From: Shewanella gelidimarina
GTDB taxonomy: Bacteria > Pseudomonadota > Gammaproteobacteria > Enterobacterales > Shewanellaceae
Assembly: GCF_023283945.1 (NCBI RefSeq)
Contig: NZ_JAKIKW010000016.1
Location: forward strand, 62,001-126,000
DNA length: 64,000 bases
Direction of reading: 5' to 3'
How positions within the stretch are numbered: the stretch's first letter is position 1; each line of letters begins with the position of its first letter. Shown piece after piece: positions 38,106-47,767 of the stretch. The notes under the pieces are model-generated. The model was not told the DNA's origin. It saw nothing but the letters and a program-made list of their open reading frames with translations, and did not search any database. The position numbers were made by a program, and so were the translations under genes.

Positions 38106-38462
38106 TTAAGCAAACTTCTTATCTAAAAATCCGATAATGGCTGACGACTCATACATCCAAGTTGATTGTCCTGCTTCTTCAATTTTCATACATGGCACTT
38201 GAAGTTTGCCGCCTTCAGAAAGCAAGGTGCTCTTATGGGGCTCTTGCTTAGCATCGAGTGTGATGATGTTAAGACCTTGACGACGTAATGAACGACGTAC
38301 CTTCACACAGAAAGGACAAGCTTTGTATTCATAGATGGTCATACTCTTAGTAACGTCATCTACTTTTTGCTGTTCAGCGATAGGACGCTTAAGCTTTTTT
38401 GGAGTGAAAATAAAGTTAAAAAACAAAATGATCCGGCCTAGCACCCAACGAATAACAAACAT
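38106..38462 (-). CDS. Membrane-anchored glutaredoxin-like protein
   Basis: 118 residues. An N-terminal hydrophobic stretch (FVIRWVLGRIILFFNFIF) is followed by a thioredoxin-fold domain with the redox motif C-P-F-C (ACPFCVKVRRSLR, Cys near 54 and 57), the cis-Pro LQVPCMKI and the GST-N-like end ESSAIIGFLDKKF. It probably reduces or glutathionylates partners at the inner membrane. Single gene. Confidence 0.88.
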   Translation of the reverse strand: MFVIRWVLGRIILFFNFIFTPKKLKRPIAEQQKVDDVTKSMTIYEYKACPFCVKVRRSLRRQGLNIITLDAKQEPHKSTLLSEGGKLQVPCMKIEEAGQSTWMYESSAIIGFLDKKFA

Positions 38463-38541
38463 TTACTGCCCTTAATGTGTTTTGATTCGCGAGGATTTTA
38501 CCCCATGCGATGCTGGGTTAACAGCCTTGATTAGAAATCGT

Positions 38542-39197
38542 TTATTTAGCGTCAAAATCAATTAACCTTGGTGCGCCATATATTGCTATTTTCTTGTCTG
38601 CTAGCAACAGCGCGTCATTGTCACCACACAAGTAAACAGCATGTGTAAGTGATTTAAGCTGTTGGTTAAAAGTGCCCCGGCTCAATTGAATGCTTTCGAA
38701 ATGCGGCACAAATTGGAAGGGGACGAGGTTTAATGCATTTAGCTCTTCTTGTGGGCCTTTAACTTCATCACCGCAAAGTGCTGCGCTGGCGATTGATGGC
38801 GTTAACAAAATTGCGCCCGCACTTACGCCCACGATAGCACCGCCATTCACTGCAAATGTGTTAAGAGGTTCAATGAGCTGTCGCTGCTTTATCGCCTGTA
38901 GGAATCGCTGCGTATCGCCGCCTGAAAGATGGATCACGTCACAAGTTAATAATGCATCAAGCGCTTGCTGGGAAAACTCGGATTCAAGTTCCAAATAAAC
39001 ATCCATCTCAGCGTTAAGGGCTGAGTAGATTTGTTGGGTTTGTCTGTAATATTCCTGCTTTGGATCAGGCGCTGAAGCGATATAACCAATTTTCGGCGTA
39101 GTAACCTCTAGCCTTGAGAGTAACTTACTGATGGCTAGCTGTGCATTGGGCGCCGTGGGCTGGCTGATAAGGGCGAGATTGATGATAATTAGTCCAT
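38542..39197 (-). pseudogene. Peptidase E (S51)-like protein with damaged start
   Basis: The family core is intact: HLSGGDTQRFL, VGVSAGAILLTPS with the catalytic Ser in a GxSAGA elbow, and VPHFE. The first ATG in this frame is at 39006, but the frame stays open upstream for 61 more codons of family-like sequence (LIIINLALISQPTAPNAQLA ... PKIGYIASAPDPKQEYY) without any ATG, GTG or TTG. An ATG in another frame at 39197-39195 would read MELIIINLAL if one base were restored near 39190-39194. So a one-base deletion at codon 2, or a rare ATT start at 39189, is needed. The 154-residue product from 39006 lacks the first strand of the fold. Confidence 0.65.
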
Positions 39198-39356
39198 TAA
39201 AGTGCTATTCAAATAAAGTGCGATTAAAAATCACTGTATTATTCACATACCGAGTTAAACACTACCTTAGCGAATGAGGTTAAGAAAGGATTATCCATGT
39301 TAATGGGTCTATTAAGCCGAGGTTTAGTGGTGTGTTAACGAAATAAACGCAATAAA

Positions 39357-39380
39357 AAGGCACCTAAATTAAGGTGCCTT
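39357..39380 (-). terminator. Terminator of the DUF748 gene
   Basis: AAGGCACCT / AGGTGCCTT stem with a 6-nt loop. On the minus strand it is followed by TTTTTATT. 36 bp beyond the stop codon. Confidence 0.85.
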
Positions 39381-39415
39381 ATATCGTGCGGGATGTGCTT
39401 AAATCTGCAGCCGCT

Positions 39416-42400
39416 TTAGTTCGCCGTTAATGTCAGTAACGCTTGGCTGGCGCCGGTATTTAAATCGACTTTGCTATCGAGTAAAAAGACCCTTTCTGGT
39501 GCAACGGTTTTATTGTCTGCTAAGAAGTTCTTAACCGCACTGGCTCGCTGCTGTGCCAAGTCACCTAATGCATCATTAGAGATCCGCTGGCCGCCGAGGC
39601 TGAAATTATATAACGCAATATGCCAACGGGTCGCTAACTCCTCAGCGGTAAGGGCATTATCTCCTTGATGATCGGTTTCAATCGCGATTTTTACATCAAT
39701 GGCCGGAGTGGCAATTTCTGTTTCATAAAGTAATTTTAGTGCATCAGATAATGCGCCAGATGTCGGATAGGTACTGGCAGTTAAGTCCGCTGGCATCTGT
39801 TCTACTTCTATCTGAGCTAGCTGCGCTAGCTTTTGTCGCAATTGCACTTCAGCCAGTGCGCGGTTGTCTTCAGCCACATTAACGGCGCCTTCGACATTTA
39901 GTTTTAGCATAGGTCTATCTGCTAAGCCTTTGGCAAGAAGCCCTAAGGTCTCCTTGGCCTTGTCGTCCAGATTAGCGGTACCGGCGGGGAAGTTCACTTT
40001 ATCAAGTTCATCATCCTCGCCACCTAATAAGCCAGCAAGAAGCGAGAAGGGCGCGGTAACGGCTTTAGTGATGACGTTAGTAAATGCGGTCATCACAATA
40101 CTGCCAATGCTGAAACTCGGCTCGTCTAAATCCCCAGATACTTGCAAACCTAAATCAATAACGCCATGCCTATCTTGTAATAGGGCGATAGCAAGTGTGA
40201 CTGGCAAGGTGGTAGCCAGTCCACTGTCACTCGGTTTTCCGAGTTGAAGTTGATCGACCACTAAGTGGTTATCACCCTTTAGTTGGTTGTTTTCGAGTCG
40301 GTAATTAAGATCTAACGATAATTGGCCTTTATCAATATAGTAACCAGCGTAAGTGCCCGAATAAGGGTTTACAGAGGTAAGCTCTACATGTTTGAAACTG
40401 AGCGCTAAATCTAAGAAGGGTTGCTCGAGTAATGGATTGATATCGCCTTTTAACGTAACGGGGGCATAGCGGTCAATTTTGCCTTTTATGTCAACCGATG
40501 CAGTCTGTTTACTCGATGATGATAGCTGAGTGATTTGCCCATCAAGTTGTTCAATACTGGCGGCAAAATTAGGCGTGAGTGAATTATCGGCGAAGAAGGT
40601 AGAGCCGTCATCAAAGCTGATTTTATTGATGCTAATGGCCATGGCAGTAGAGGTGTCTTTACCATTTTTACTCGCTAACGGCGCTGATGCTGGTTGTTTT
40701 GTCGGTGAGGCTTCTGCCGCATCGCTTGCAACCTCTGGGTTGCTATTGCTTACCATTAACTCGCCAAAGTTGGTGCTTTTATCTTCAGCGATAATGATAC
40801 GGCCATAGGGCTGCTTTAGTGCTATATGATCAATTTCAATGCTATTGGCGGCTTTATCGAAGCCAAATTGATTTATATCGACACTTTTCCATTTTAGCAG
40901 TGTCTTTTTTTGCACGGTATCTTTAACGAGCAGGTCGTTAATGTTGATCGCACCATTATAGCTAAGTTGCTCGGCAGCATTGTTTAGCTCTAACGTCCCT
41001 TGGGTAGAAAGTTGGCCCTTTTTTACATCAATATTGAGATAGGGACTGAGATAGTTCTGAAATTGGCTTAAGCCTAATTTTGACAGTGCTAACTGATTAA
41101 CCGATTTCTGCTGCTTAATATCGATGCTGCCATTGGATGATAATGACCCTTGCTGATTAATATTGAGCGAGAGTTGATAGTCTATGGGCGTTGATAGGTC
41201 GGCATTAATTTTGTCGGTGAGTAGCTTAATGTCGCTTATCTGCCACAGTGTTCCTTGGGTGACTATTTTCTCGTTAAGATTGACTTGGTAATTCTCTAGC
41301 TCAATAGCATTTAACACCGCAGTCCAAGGCAAACTTGCTTTGGTGTTATCAATAGGATTGTTAGACGCTGATTTTTGCTGGGTCGCCGCTGATATTTCCG
41401 CTAGCTTTGGCTGTAATAGCCTTTGTAGGTTACTGCCTTTTTGGTCCAACGTCGTGTTAACCACCAAGCCTTGAGAACGCAGTCGTTCGGCTGTGACTGT
41501 TTGCGCATGTAAATCAAGGTTAATACCTTCAACTGAAAAAGTCGGTAAGCTTGCAATAATGGCATCACTGTTTTTCAAGGTGATATCTTCGAGCTTTACC
41601 ACTCCATTGTTTGTTGTCACTTGGAAGTAGTCGCTCTTTTCCTCGAGGCGGTATTGACTATCGACACTGAGTTTACCGCTTGTTAGATTGGCAATAAATT
41701 GCTTTTCAACAAATGACCAAAACTGCGGCAGTTGGATATTGGTTAATTGGATATCACCCACAATGGACAGCGGTTCTAATTGAACCACACCCTGCGTTGT
41801 AATCTCCCCGCCTTTATTACCGACAAGATGGATTGCATAATGATTACTTTCCTCACCCTCTTTGGTCTGCATTGACGCTGACAGCGCATTTTGAGAATCA
41901 AAGGACTGAATATGCAGATTCACTTGGGGGTAGAGCAGTTTTCCTTGAGTGATGTTGTCGATAAAACGCAAGTCAGCATCAACGATAGTCAAATTCGCAA
42001 CCATAAAGTGGGGTAAGCCGGTTGATGGTGCCGACGGCTCTTCAGGCATTGATGCGCTATTTTGAGCTAGAGTATCGAGGATGTCGCTGAAGTTGAAGGT
42101 CAGATCGTTATCAGCTTCGAGCCTTTCAACATGAATCGAAGGTGCTAGTAGTGTGACATCTGCAATGCTAAAAGCAGTATTGAAAATGGAATGCCAAAAA
42201 CGAAATTCAAAAGCAAGCTTTTCAAAACCAACAAATTCATTACTGTTTAGGTTAGTCTTAGCCTCTTGTATTTGAAATTGGTCGATAGCCACTTTTAAGG
42301 TAAACGGGTTTATGCGGACATCGCTTAATGTCACGCTGCGCTGGAGCATATTTGATAATTGCTTCGGCACCTGCTTAACGGCAATATAGGGTATCAACAA

Positions 42401-42520
42401 GCCTAAAATGGCGGTAAAAATAAGATACAGCGTCAGCGCAAGCGCAAGCAGGCGTTGGTAGCGGGGGAGTTGGCGGTATTTATCTCTAAATCCAGTAAGT
42501 GTTTTTGAGGCAATAGACAT
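39416..42520 (-). CDS. DUF748 / AsmA-like large periplasmic protein
   Basis: 1034 residues from the ATG at 42520 (AGG ribosome site). One N-terminal TM helix (about 26-48), then AsmA-like repeated beta-structure: VTLSDVRINPFTLKVAIDQF and later LTSVNPYSGTYAGYYIDKGQ, which is the DUF748 core. The C-terminal ~150 residues look like an OmpA-type domain (NLDDKAKETLGLLAKGLADR ... QQRASAVKNFLADNKTVAPE). AsmA-like proteins are implicated in phospholipid transport between membranes; that role is inferred here. An earlier in-frame ATG would add 28 residues without a signal. Confidence 0.85.
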   Translation of the reverse strand: MSIASKTLTGFRDKYRQLPRYQRLLALALTLYLIFTAILGLLIPYIAVKQVPKQLSNMLQRSVTLSDVRINPFTLKVAIDQFQIQEAKTNLNSNEFVGFEKLAFEFRFWHSIFNTAFSIADVTLLAPSIHVERLEADNDLTFNFSDILDTLAQNSASMPEEPSAPSTGLPHFMVANLTIVDADLRFIDNITQGKLLYPQVNLHIQSFDSQNALSASMQTKEGEESNHYAIHLVGNKGGEITTQGVVQLEPLSIVGDIQLTNIQLPQFWSFVEKQFIANLTSGKLSVDSQYRLEEKSDYFQVTTNNGVVKLEDITLKNSDAIIASLPTFSVEGINLDLHAQTVTAERLRSQGLVVNTTLDQKGSNLQRLLQPKLAEISAATQQKSASNNPIDNTKASLPWTAVLNAIELENYQVNLNEKIVTQGTLWQISDIKLLTDKINADLSTPIDYQLSLNINQQGSLSSNGSIDIKQQKSVNQLALSKLGLSQFQNYLSPYLNIDVKKGQLSTQGTLELNNAAEQLSYNGAININDLLVKDTVQKKTLLKWKSVDINQFGFDKAANSIEIDHIALKQPYGRIIIAEDKSTNFGELMVSNSNPEVASDAAEASPTKQPASAPLASKNGKDTSTAMAISINKISFDDGSTFFADNSLTPNFAASIEQLDGQITQLSSSSKQTASVDIKGKIDRYAPVTLKGDINPLLEQPFLDLALSFKHVELTSVNPYSGTYAGYYIDKGQLSLDLNYRLENNQLKGDNHLVVDQLQLGKPSDSGLATTLPVTLAIALLQDRHGVIDLGLQVSGDLDEPSFSIGSIVMTAFTNVITKAVTAPFSLLAGLLGGEDDELDKVNFPAGTANLDDKAKETLGLLAKGLADRPMLKLNVEGAVNVAEDNRALAEVQLRQKLAQLAQIEVEQMPADLTASTYPTSGALSDALKLLYETEIATPAIDVKIAIETDHQGDNALTAEELATRWHIALYNFSLGGQRISNDALGDLAQQRASAVKNFLADNKTVAPERVFLLDSKVDLNTGASQALLTLTAN

Positions 42521-42712
42521 ACTGACCTTTACTTCTCTATGATGAATGAGCACTCGTTTCTGCTGCATGGAAGCTAGTGCTAGGCTTGCGATAATTTGTC
42601 GCAAAACGATTACAAAGCAGAAATGGGCTTGTATAATTTTAGCTACATTATTATGGAAGTGCGCTTGAGATCATAATATTTTTTGTTATTAATTGAGAAA
42701 AAACCTTCCCCA

Positions 42713-43711
42713 ATGACTACTTTCTTTTTAGATGGCCAAGCTTTTGATTCAGATGAAGATGAATCTGTACTCGAGACCCTCATTCGCAGTGGTAACTCGA
42801 TAAACTACTCCTGCAAAAAAGGGGCTTGTAAAACGTGCTTGGTACAGCATGTGGGGGGAGAACTGTCCCCAGGTTCGCAGCGTGGCTTAAGTGCTCGCCT
42901 CAAAGCCAATCATTACCTCTGTACTTGTCAGTGCCAACCCACAGAAGGACTCAAACTCAAAACGGTGATTGAGCAAGACTTGTTTGTGTCTGCGCAATTG
43001 GTTGAGCGCATTTTTATGACCGAAAGTGTAATGAAAGTAGTGATTAAATTGTCTGAAAACCTTGATTGTTATGCTGGGCAATATATCAATCTCAGGCGAT
43101 TTGATGGACTGACACGCAGTTACGCCATTGCTAAGGTGTTTGACGACAATGTCATCGAGCTGCATATTACCCGAAAATATAACGGTCAATTTAGCGGTTG
43201 GCTATTTAGTACCGCCAGTATCGGTGAGCAACTCCTCATTCAAGGGCCTTTAGGTCAATGTATCTATAAAGCAACATATCAGCAGGATAAGCTTATCTTA
43301 ATCGGCCATGGTGCGGGTATCGGCGCCGTGATGGGCATTGTTGAGCAGGCACTAGACATGTCGCATCAAGCTGATATCTATCTCTATCATGGCGCTCGCA
43401 CAGCAGAGGAACTTTACCTGCATAAAAAATGCTTATCTTTGATGTTGGCGCACAAGAATGTCTACTATCGCGCCTGTATTACCGCTGCGGCCCCGGTTGA
43501 TTTGGTTGAGAAACGTTGCCTGCAAATACAACCTTTTGAGCTTGCTGCCAAGGAACACCCCATTAATCGTCATAACAGAGTGTTTCTTTGCGGGGAACCT
43601 GAAGCCGTAGTTAAAGCGCAGCAGCAAGCATTTTTAGATGGATTTGAATACGCAAAAATTCACGTATTACCATTTGAATATAAAGATTTACGCACGGTTA
43701 AACGAGGTTGA
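42713..43711 (+). CDS. 2Fe-2S ferredoxin-NAD(P)H oxidoreductase
   Basis: About 332 residues in three parts. Plant-type ferredoxin domain (1-85) with C34, C39, C42 in CKKGACKTC and a fourth Cys at 70-74. Ferredoxin-reductase FAD domain (about 95-190; the RSYAIA motif binds FAD). NAD domain (about 195-325; LIGHGAGIGAVMGI and the CGEPEAV end). This is the layout of phenol/toluene monooxygenase and glucoseen reductases. No oxygenase partner is nearby, so its electron acceptor is unknown. Confidence 0.88.
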   Translation: MTTFFLDGQAFDSDEDESVLETLIRSGNSINYSCKKGACKTCLVQHVGGELSPGSQRGLSARLKANHYLCTCQCQPTEGLKLKTVIEQDLFVSAQLVERIFMTESVMKVVIKLSENLDCYAGQYINLRRFDGLTRSYAIAKVFDDNVIELHITRKYNGQFSGWLFSTASIGEQLLIQGPLGQCIYKATYQQDKLILIGHGAGIGAVMGIVEQALDMSHQADIYLYHGARTAEELYLHKKCLSLMLAHKNVYYRACITAAAPVDLVEKRCLQIQPFELAAKEHPINRHNRVFLCGEPEAVVKAQQQAFLDGFEYAKIHVLPFEYKDLRTVKRG

Positions 43712-43728
43712 TTTGAATCTGGTGTTGA

Positions 43729-44115
43729 TCATTTATCGGCATCAATGTAGCTAATCGCGGCGATAATGGCCCCTTGTGGGTCTTTTAACCAACAAAAACG
43801 TCCAATACCAATAATATCTTCTGGGCCAAATAAAATATTTGCGCCGAGTTCATGGGCTTTGTCAGCGACTTCATCGACATTTTTCACTGTGATATATCCT
43901 GTCCAATTACTTGGCATTGCCGGTGCTGGGCTTTGCGCTATACCGCCGATATCAACGCCATTATTGATAATGATATGGTAAGGCGCATCGGCAACAACAA
44001 TGGTCTTAAATTGCCAACCAAAGACCTGACTATAAAATACCATTGCTTCTTCACTGCTGCTGGCGGTTAATTCATGCCAACTCAATGAGCCTGAACTGTT
44101 TGATGTGGGGATCAT
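43729..44115 (-). CDS. VOC-family (glyoxalase-like) protein
   Basis: 128 residues with two beta-alpha-beta-beta-beta modules: LSWHELTASSSEEAMVFYSQ and WTGYITVKNVDEVADKAHEL, ending FCWLKDPQGAIIAAISY. The YdgA-like/CFP-30/32 type. Metal ligands are plausible (His near 14, Glu near 113) but the substrate is unknown. It converges on the reductase with 17 bp between stops. Confidence 0.88.
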   Translation of the reverse strand: MIPTSNSSGSLSWHELTASSSEEAMVFYSQVFGWQFKTIVVADAPYHIIINNGVDIGGIAQSPAPAMPSNWTGYITVKNVDEVADKAHELGANILFGPEDIIGIGRFCWLKDPQGAIIAAISYIDADK

Positions 44116-44448
44116 CAGTGTTCCTCGATAGGTATTGCTGAAATAAGTGTAGCTTCAACATTGCCGTAAGGGGTAAATAAACCGAGGTGACGGCTATTTC
44201 ACTGCGGTTGACAGTCCCTATCAGCCTCCTAAGAGATTGAAGCTCACTGTCATTGAGCGATATCGGCAATCTTATCCTCTAAAGAGACTGATGATTGAAG
44301 CAAGTCAATCCAAGACCATGTTATCCAACAATGGCTTACTCTGTGTTGTCTGCCGCGATTTGCACTAAGCAACATATTATTGTGTTGCTTAGTGTCTTTA
44401 ACGGGAGGTAACATAGCCCGTTTTCAATCATGCTCATGGGGAATTAGC
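44116..44448. other. Divergent intergenic region between VOC and DUF445 genes
   Basis: 333 bp; no gene supported. It should hold both promoters. No repeat or dyad stands out. Confidence 0.4.
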
Positions 44449-45156
44449 TTGAATAAAAGTGTTGTTACCAATTTAATCGCTGCGATAGCGGTGCTCGCCG
44501 GCTACCTTCTAGCTTCGCCTATTTTATTGACGGTAGGGCTGTTTGCATTGTCAGGTGCGGTGACTAACTGGCTTGCTGTTTATATGCTTTTTGAGAAAGT
44601 GCCTGGCCTTTATGGTTCTGGCGTGGTGCCTTCGCGTTTTGAAGAGTTTAAAGAGGGTATCTCTCATCTAATGATGAAGCAGTTTTTTACCGAAGAAAAT
44701 ATTGAACGATTTTTGTCACAGCAAGGCGATGCTGAGAAGCATATCAATTTGGCACCCGTCATTGAAAAACTCGATCTTTCGCCTGCATTTGACGCACTGG
44801 TTAGCACTATTTCACAGTCTTCATTCGGGGGGATGTTATCGATGTTTGGCGGGACCGAGGCAATACAACCACTGCGTGAGCCATTTATTGAAAAAATGAA
44901 AGCGTCGCTGAGTGATATATCGCAATCAGATCAGTTTTATGAATTATTAAAAGCTGAGCTAGAGCAGAGCAACATGATTGATGACATGCGCGTTAAAGTC
45001 GAAGAGATTGTCACGCAGCGTTTAAATGAGTTAACACCTGAACTAGTCAAAGAAATTGTACAAGATATGATTAAGAAGCACCTAGGTTGGCTTGTTGTTT
45101 GGGGCGGCATTTTCGGTGGTTTAATCGGCTTAGCTGCAGCGCTGCTTCAAAGTTGA
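44449..45156 (+). CDS. DUF445-family membrane protein
   Basis: About 235 residues with hydrophobic helices at both ends (about 5-45 and 215-233) and a helical amphipathic middle. GAVTNWLAVYMLFEKVPGLYG and VVPSRFEEFKEGISHLM are DUF445 motifs. The most credible start is TTG at 44449 (LNKSVVTN), with GGGGA upstream; the frame is open further up but carries no membrane-family sequence. Function unknown. A strong terminator follows. Confidence 0.85.
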   Translation: MNKSVVTNLIAAIAVLAGYLLASPILLTVGLFALSGAVTNWLAVYMLFEKVPGLYGSGVVPSRFEEFKEGISHLMMKQFFTEENIERFLSQQGDAEKHINLAPVIEKLDLSPAFDALVSTISQSSFGGMLSMFGGTEAIQPLREPFIEKMKASLSDISQSDQFYELLKAELEQSNMIDDMRVKVEEIVTQRLNELTPELVKEIVQDMIKKHLGWLVVWGGIFGGLIGLAAALLQS

Positions 45157-45190
45157 TTTAACTTGGGTTGATGGCAAGTCATAGATTATG

Positions 45191-45216
45191 AAAGGGAGCT
45201 TAGGCTCCCTTTTTTG
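45191..45216 (+). terminator. Terminator of the DUF445 gene
   Basis: AAAGGGAGC / GCTCCCTTT stem with a 4-nt loop and a run of T. Confidence 0.9.
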
Positions 45217-45296
45217 TCGCCTGTTTTCTATAGGCTTGAGGCTGAACGTGATATGGTTTTAGTCATAATAAGTTTTTTCGTTACAGGGAGCAACTG

Positions 45297-45647
45297 ATGA
45301 GCCAGCATAATACGATTAACTATTTGGAAATGCCCGTGAATAATATTCAGGCAACAAAAGATTTTTTTAGCCAAGTGTTTGCTTGGGAGTTTGTTGATTA
45401 CGGACCTGAATATAGCTGTTTTTTGAACGCAGGGATCACCGGTGGGTTTTACCTTTCGAAGCAAAGTTTCACCTTAACTAAAGGCTCACCGTTAGTGGTG
45501 CTCTATTCAAATGATCTAGGTCTATCAATGCAAAATGTGACTGCGGCCGGTGGACAAGTGAGTAAGGATATTTTTTCATTCCCAGGCGGGCACCGGTTTC
45601 ACTTTCTTGATCCTAATGGTAATGAATTTGCTGTATGGTCTGAATAG
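45297..45647 (+). CDS. VOC-family protein
   Basis: 116 residues: INYLEMPVNNIQATKDFFSQ at the start and HRFHFLDPNGNEFAVWSE at the end, the two halves of a VOC fold. It is probably co-transcribed with the tautomerase-like gene 31 bp downstream. Substrate unknown. Confidence 0.88.
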   Translation: MSQHNTINYLEMPVNNIQATKDFFSQVFAWEFVDYGPEYSCFLNAGITGGFYLSKQSFTLTKGSPLVVLYSNDLGLSMQNVTAAGGQVSKDIFSFPGGHRFHFLDPNGNEFAVWSE

Positions 45648-45678
45648 TAAAGCAAACTTAAAATAAGAAGGGCTGAAC

Positions 45679-46023
45679 ATGCCACATTGTGTTATCGAGT
45701 ACGCTAAACCGTTAAAGCACGTCATATCAGTAGAAGCATTGGTAGAAGCGATACATCAGGCTCTGATTGATTCAGATTTATTTGAACCGCAAGCGGTTAA
45801 AACTCGCGCTCATGCTATGGACCATTTTCGGGTCGGCGAAGATGAAGCCAATACTTTTGTTCATGTTCATATGGCCATTATGCCAGGACGCACTGATGAG
45901 CAAAAAGCGCAACTTCTGGAGCGGGTATTTGAGTCTATTTCACTGATAACCAACGTGGTTAGCAGCGTTACCATGGAAATCGTCGACATTAACAAACAGC
46001 ATTATTTAAAAGTGATTAACTAA
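45679..46023 (+). CDS. 5-carboxymethyl-2-hydroxymuconate isomerase-like tautomerase
   Basis: 114 residues matching the CHMI (HpcD) family of the tautomerase superfamily: catalytic N-terminal Pro after the initiator Met (MPHCVIEYA), RAHAMDHFRVGE with the active-site Arg, and VHVHMAIMPGRT. No other homoprotocatechuate-pathway gene is present, so it is probably an orphan tautomerase with another role. Confidence 0.9.
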   Translation: MPHCVIEYAKPLKHVISVEALVEAIHQALIDSDLFEPQAVKTRAHAMDHFRVGEDEANTFVHVHMAIMPGRTDEQKAQLLERVFESISLITNVVSSVTMEIVDINKQHYLKVIN

Positions 46024-46051
46024 ATCACTTTTAGCTTTTTATTAAGCAAAT

Positions 46052-46078
46052 AAAAGCCACTCAATCGAGTGGCTTTTT
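46052..46078. terminator. Bidirectional terminator
   Basis: AAAAGCCACTC / GAGTGGCTTTT with loop AATC, between the convergent tautomerase and asnB genes. Confidence 0.92.
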
Positions 46079-46102
46079 ACTGAGACAATTATCCGTTACT
46101 GC

Positions 46103-47767
46103 TTAGTAAGCACTGTCGTGGACAGATTGCACCGCTCGTCCTGATGGGTCGATGATGCCTTGTAGACTTTCATCCCACGCCAATGCTTCTGGGGTCGAGC
46201 ATGCTACCGACTTTCCACCGGGTACGGTTTCAGCTGCGCTGGCAAGCGGGAATAACTCTTCAAAGAAGGTGCGATAGAAGTAGGCTTCTTTCGTTTCAGG
46301 TGTGTTGTATGGGAACCTAAATTTTGCATTGGCCAGCTGCAGATCATCAACTTTAACGGCTGCATGCTCTTTTAGGCCGTCTATCCATGAGTAACCAACG
46401 CCATCACTGAACTGTTCCTTTTGGCGCCAAGTCACCTCTTTTGGTAACTTATGCTCAAACGCCTTACGTAAAATGTGCTTTTCAATCTTGCCATCTTTTG
46501 ACATTTTAGCTTCTGGGTTAATACGCATTGCTACGTCCATAAATTCTTTGTCCAAGAAGGGGACACGGGCTTCTAATCCCCATGCCGCCATGGCTTTGTT
46601 TGCGCGTAAGCAATCAAACAGGTGTAACTTATCGAGCTTACGCACTAATTCTTCATGGAAGGCTTGTGCATTGGGGGCTTTATGGAAGTACAGGTAGCCA
46701 CCAAATAGCTCATCAGCACCTTCTCCAGATAACACCATTTTAATGCCCATGGCTTTAATCTTACGCGCCATTAGGTACATAGGTGTTGCGGAACGAATAG
46801 TGGTCACATCATAGGTTTCAAGATGATAAATCACATCTTTAATAGCATCGATGCCATCTTGGAAAGTAAAGGTGATTTCATGGTGAATCGTGCCAATGGC
46901 ATCCGCTACTTTTTTTGCAGCAATCAGATCAGGAGCGCCCGCAAGGCCGACGGCAAAAGAGTGTAACTGTGGCCACCATGCGCTGGTTTCACCATCATCT
47001 TCAATGCGTCGTTTAGCAAATGTCTGGGTAATAGCTGAAATGACCGATGAGTCTAATCCACCAGAAAGGAGCACGCCGTATGGGACGTCTGACATCAATT
47101 GACGTTTAACGGCAGCTTCGAGTGCGTCTCGCACCTCTTCACTGCTGGCTGGGTTGCTTTGAACTGCGGCAAAATCACGCCAATCACGCTGGTAGTATTG
47201 AGTCAGCTCACCTATTCCACTTGATAGATAGTGACCAGGTGTAAAGGTTTCAACTGTTTTACATACAGGCATCAGCGCTTTCATTTCTGAAGCGATATAA
47301 AAGTTGCCTTCGCTATCTCGACCGGTATACAGCGGAATAATGCCCATATGGTCGCGACCAATTAAATAAGTATCTTTAGCTTTGTCGTATAAAACGAAGG
47401 CAAAAATGCCGTTGAGCTTATCTAAAAACTCAGTACCGTATTCCTGATATAAAGCCAGAATGACTTCACAGTCAGAGTTTGTTTGGTAACTATACTTATC
47501 GCCAAGTTCTGCTTTAAGCTCTTTGTGGTTATAGATCTCACCATTTACTGCCAGAACAATACTTTCATCTTGGCTTAGTAATGGCTGCGCGCCATGTTCA
47601 ATATCGACAATGGCTAAACGTTCATGGGCCAGAATAGCTTTATCACTGCTGTGAATTCCAGACCAGTCGGGTCCACGATGGCGTAACAGTTTTGACATTT
47701 CAAGTGCAACTTGGCGCAGTGGCACTGCGTCAGATTGAATATCTAAAATAGCGAAAATTGAACACAT
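46103..47767 (-). CDS. asnB: Asparagine synthetase B, glutamine-hydrolysing
   Basis: 554 residues. Makes asparagine from aspartate, ATP and glutamine. Glutaminase domain with the N-terminal nucleophile Cys2 (MCSIFAI), RHRGPDWSG and NGEIYNH; synthetase domain with the PP-loop LLSGGLDSSVISA (near 232) and LSGEGADELFGGYLYFHKAP. Length equals E. coli AsnB. Single gene. Confidence 0.96.
   Translation of the reverse strand: MCSIFAILDIQSDAVPLRQVALEMSKLLRHRGPDWSGIHSSDKAILAHERLAIVDIEHGAQPLLSQDESIVLAVNGEIYNHKELKAELGDKYSYQTNSDCEVILALYQEYGTEFLDKLNGIFAFVLYDKAKDTYLIGRDHMGIIPLYTGRDSEGNFYIASEMKALMPVCKTVETFTPGHYLSSGIGELTQYYQRDWRDFAAVQSNPASSEEVRDALEAAVKRQLMSDVPYGVLLSGGLDSSVISAITQTFAKRRIEDDGETSAWWPQLHSFAVGLAGAPDLIAAKKVADAIGTIHHEITFTFQDGIDAIKDVIYHLETYDVTTIRSATPMYLMARKIKAMGIKMVLSGEGADELFGGYLYFHKAPNAQAFHEELVRKLDKLHLFDCLRANKAMAAWGLEARVPFLDKEFMDVAMRINPEAKMSKDGKIEKHILRKAFEHKLPKEVTWRQKEQFSDGVGYSWIDGLKEHAAVKVDDLQLANAKFRFPYNTPETKEAYFYRTFFEELFPLASAAETVPGGKSVACSTPEALAWDESLQGIIDPSGRAVQSVHDSAY

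Noticed and set aside
44072..44269. Minus-strand frame upstream of the VOC gene
   Set aside because: Overlaps the VOC start in another frame and lacks family features or a ribosome site.
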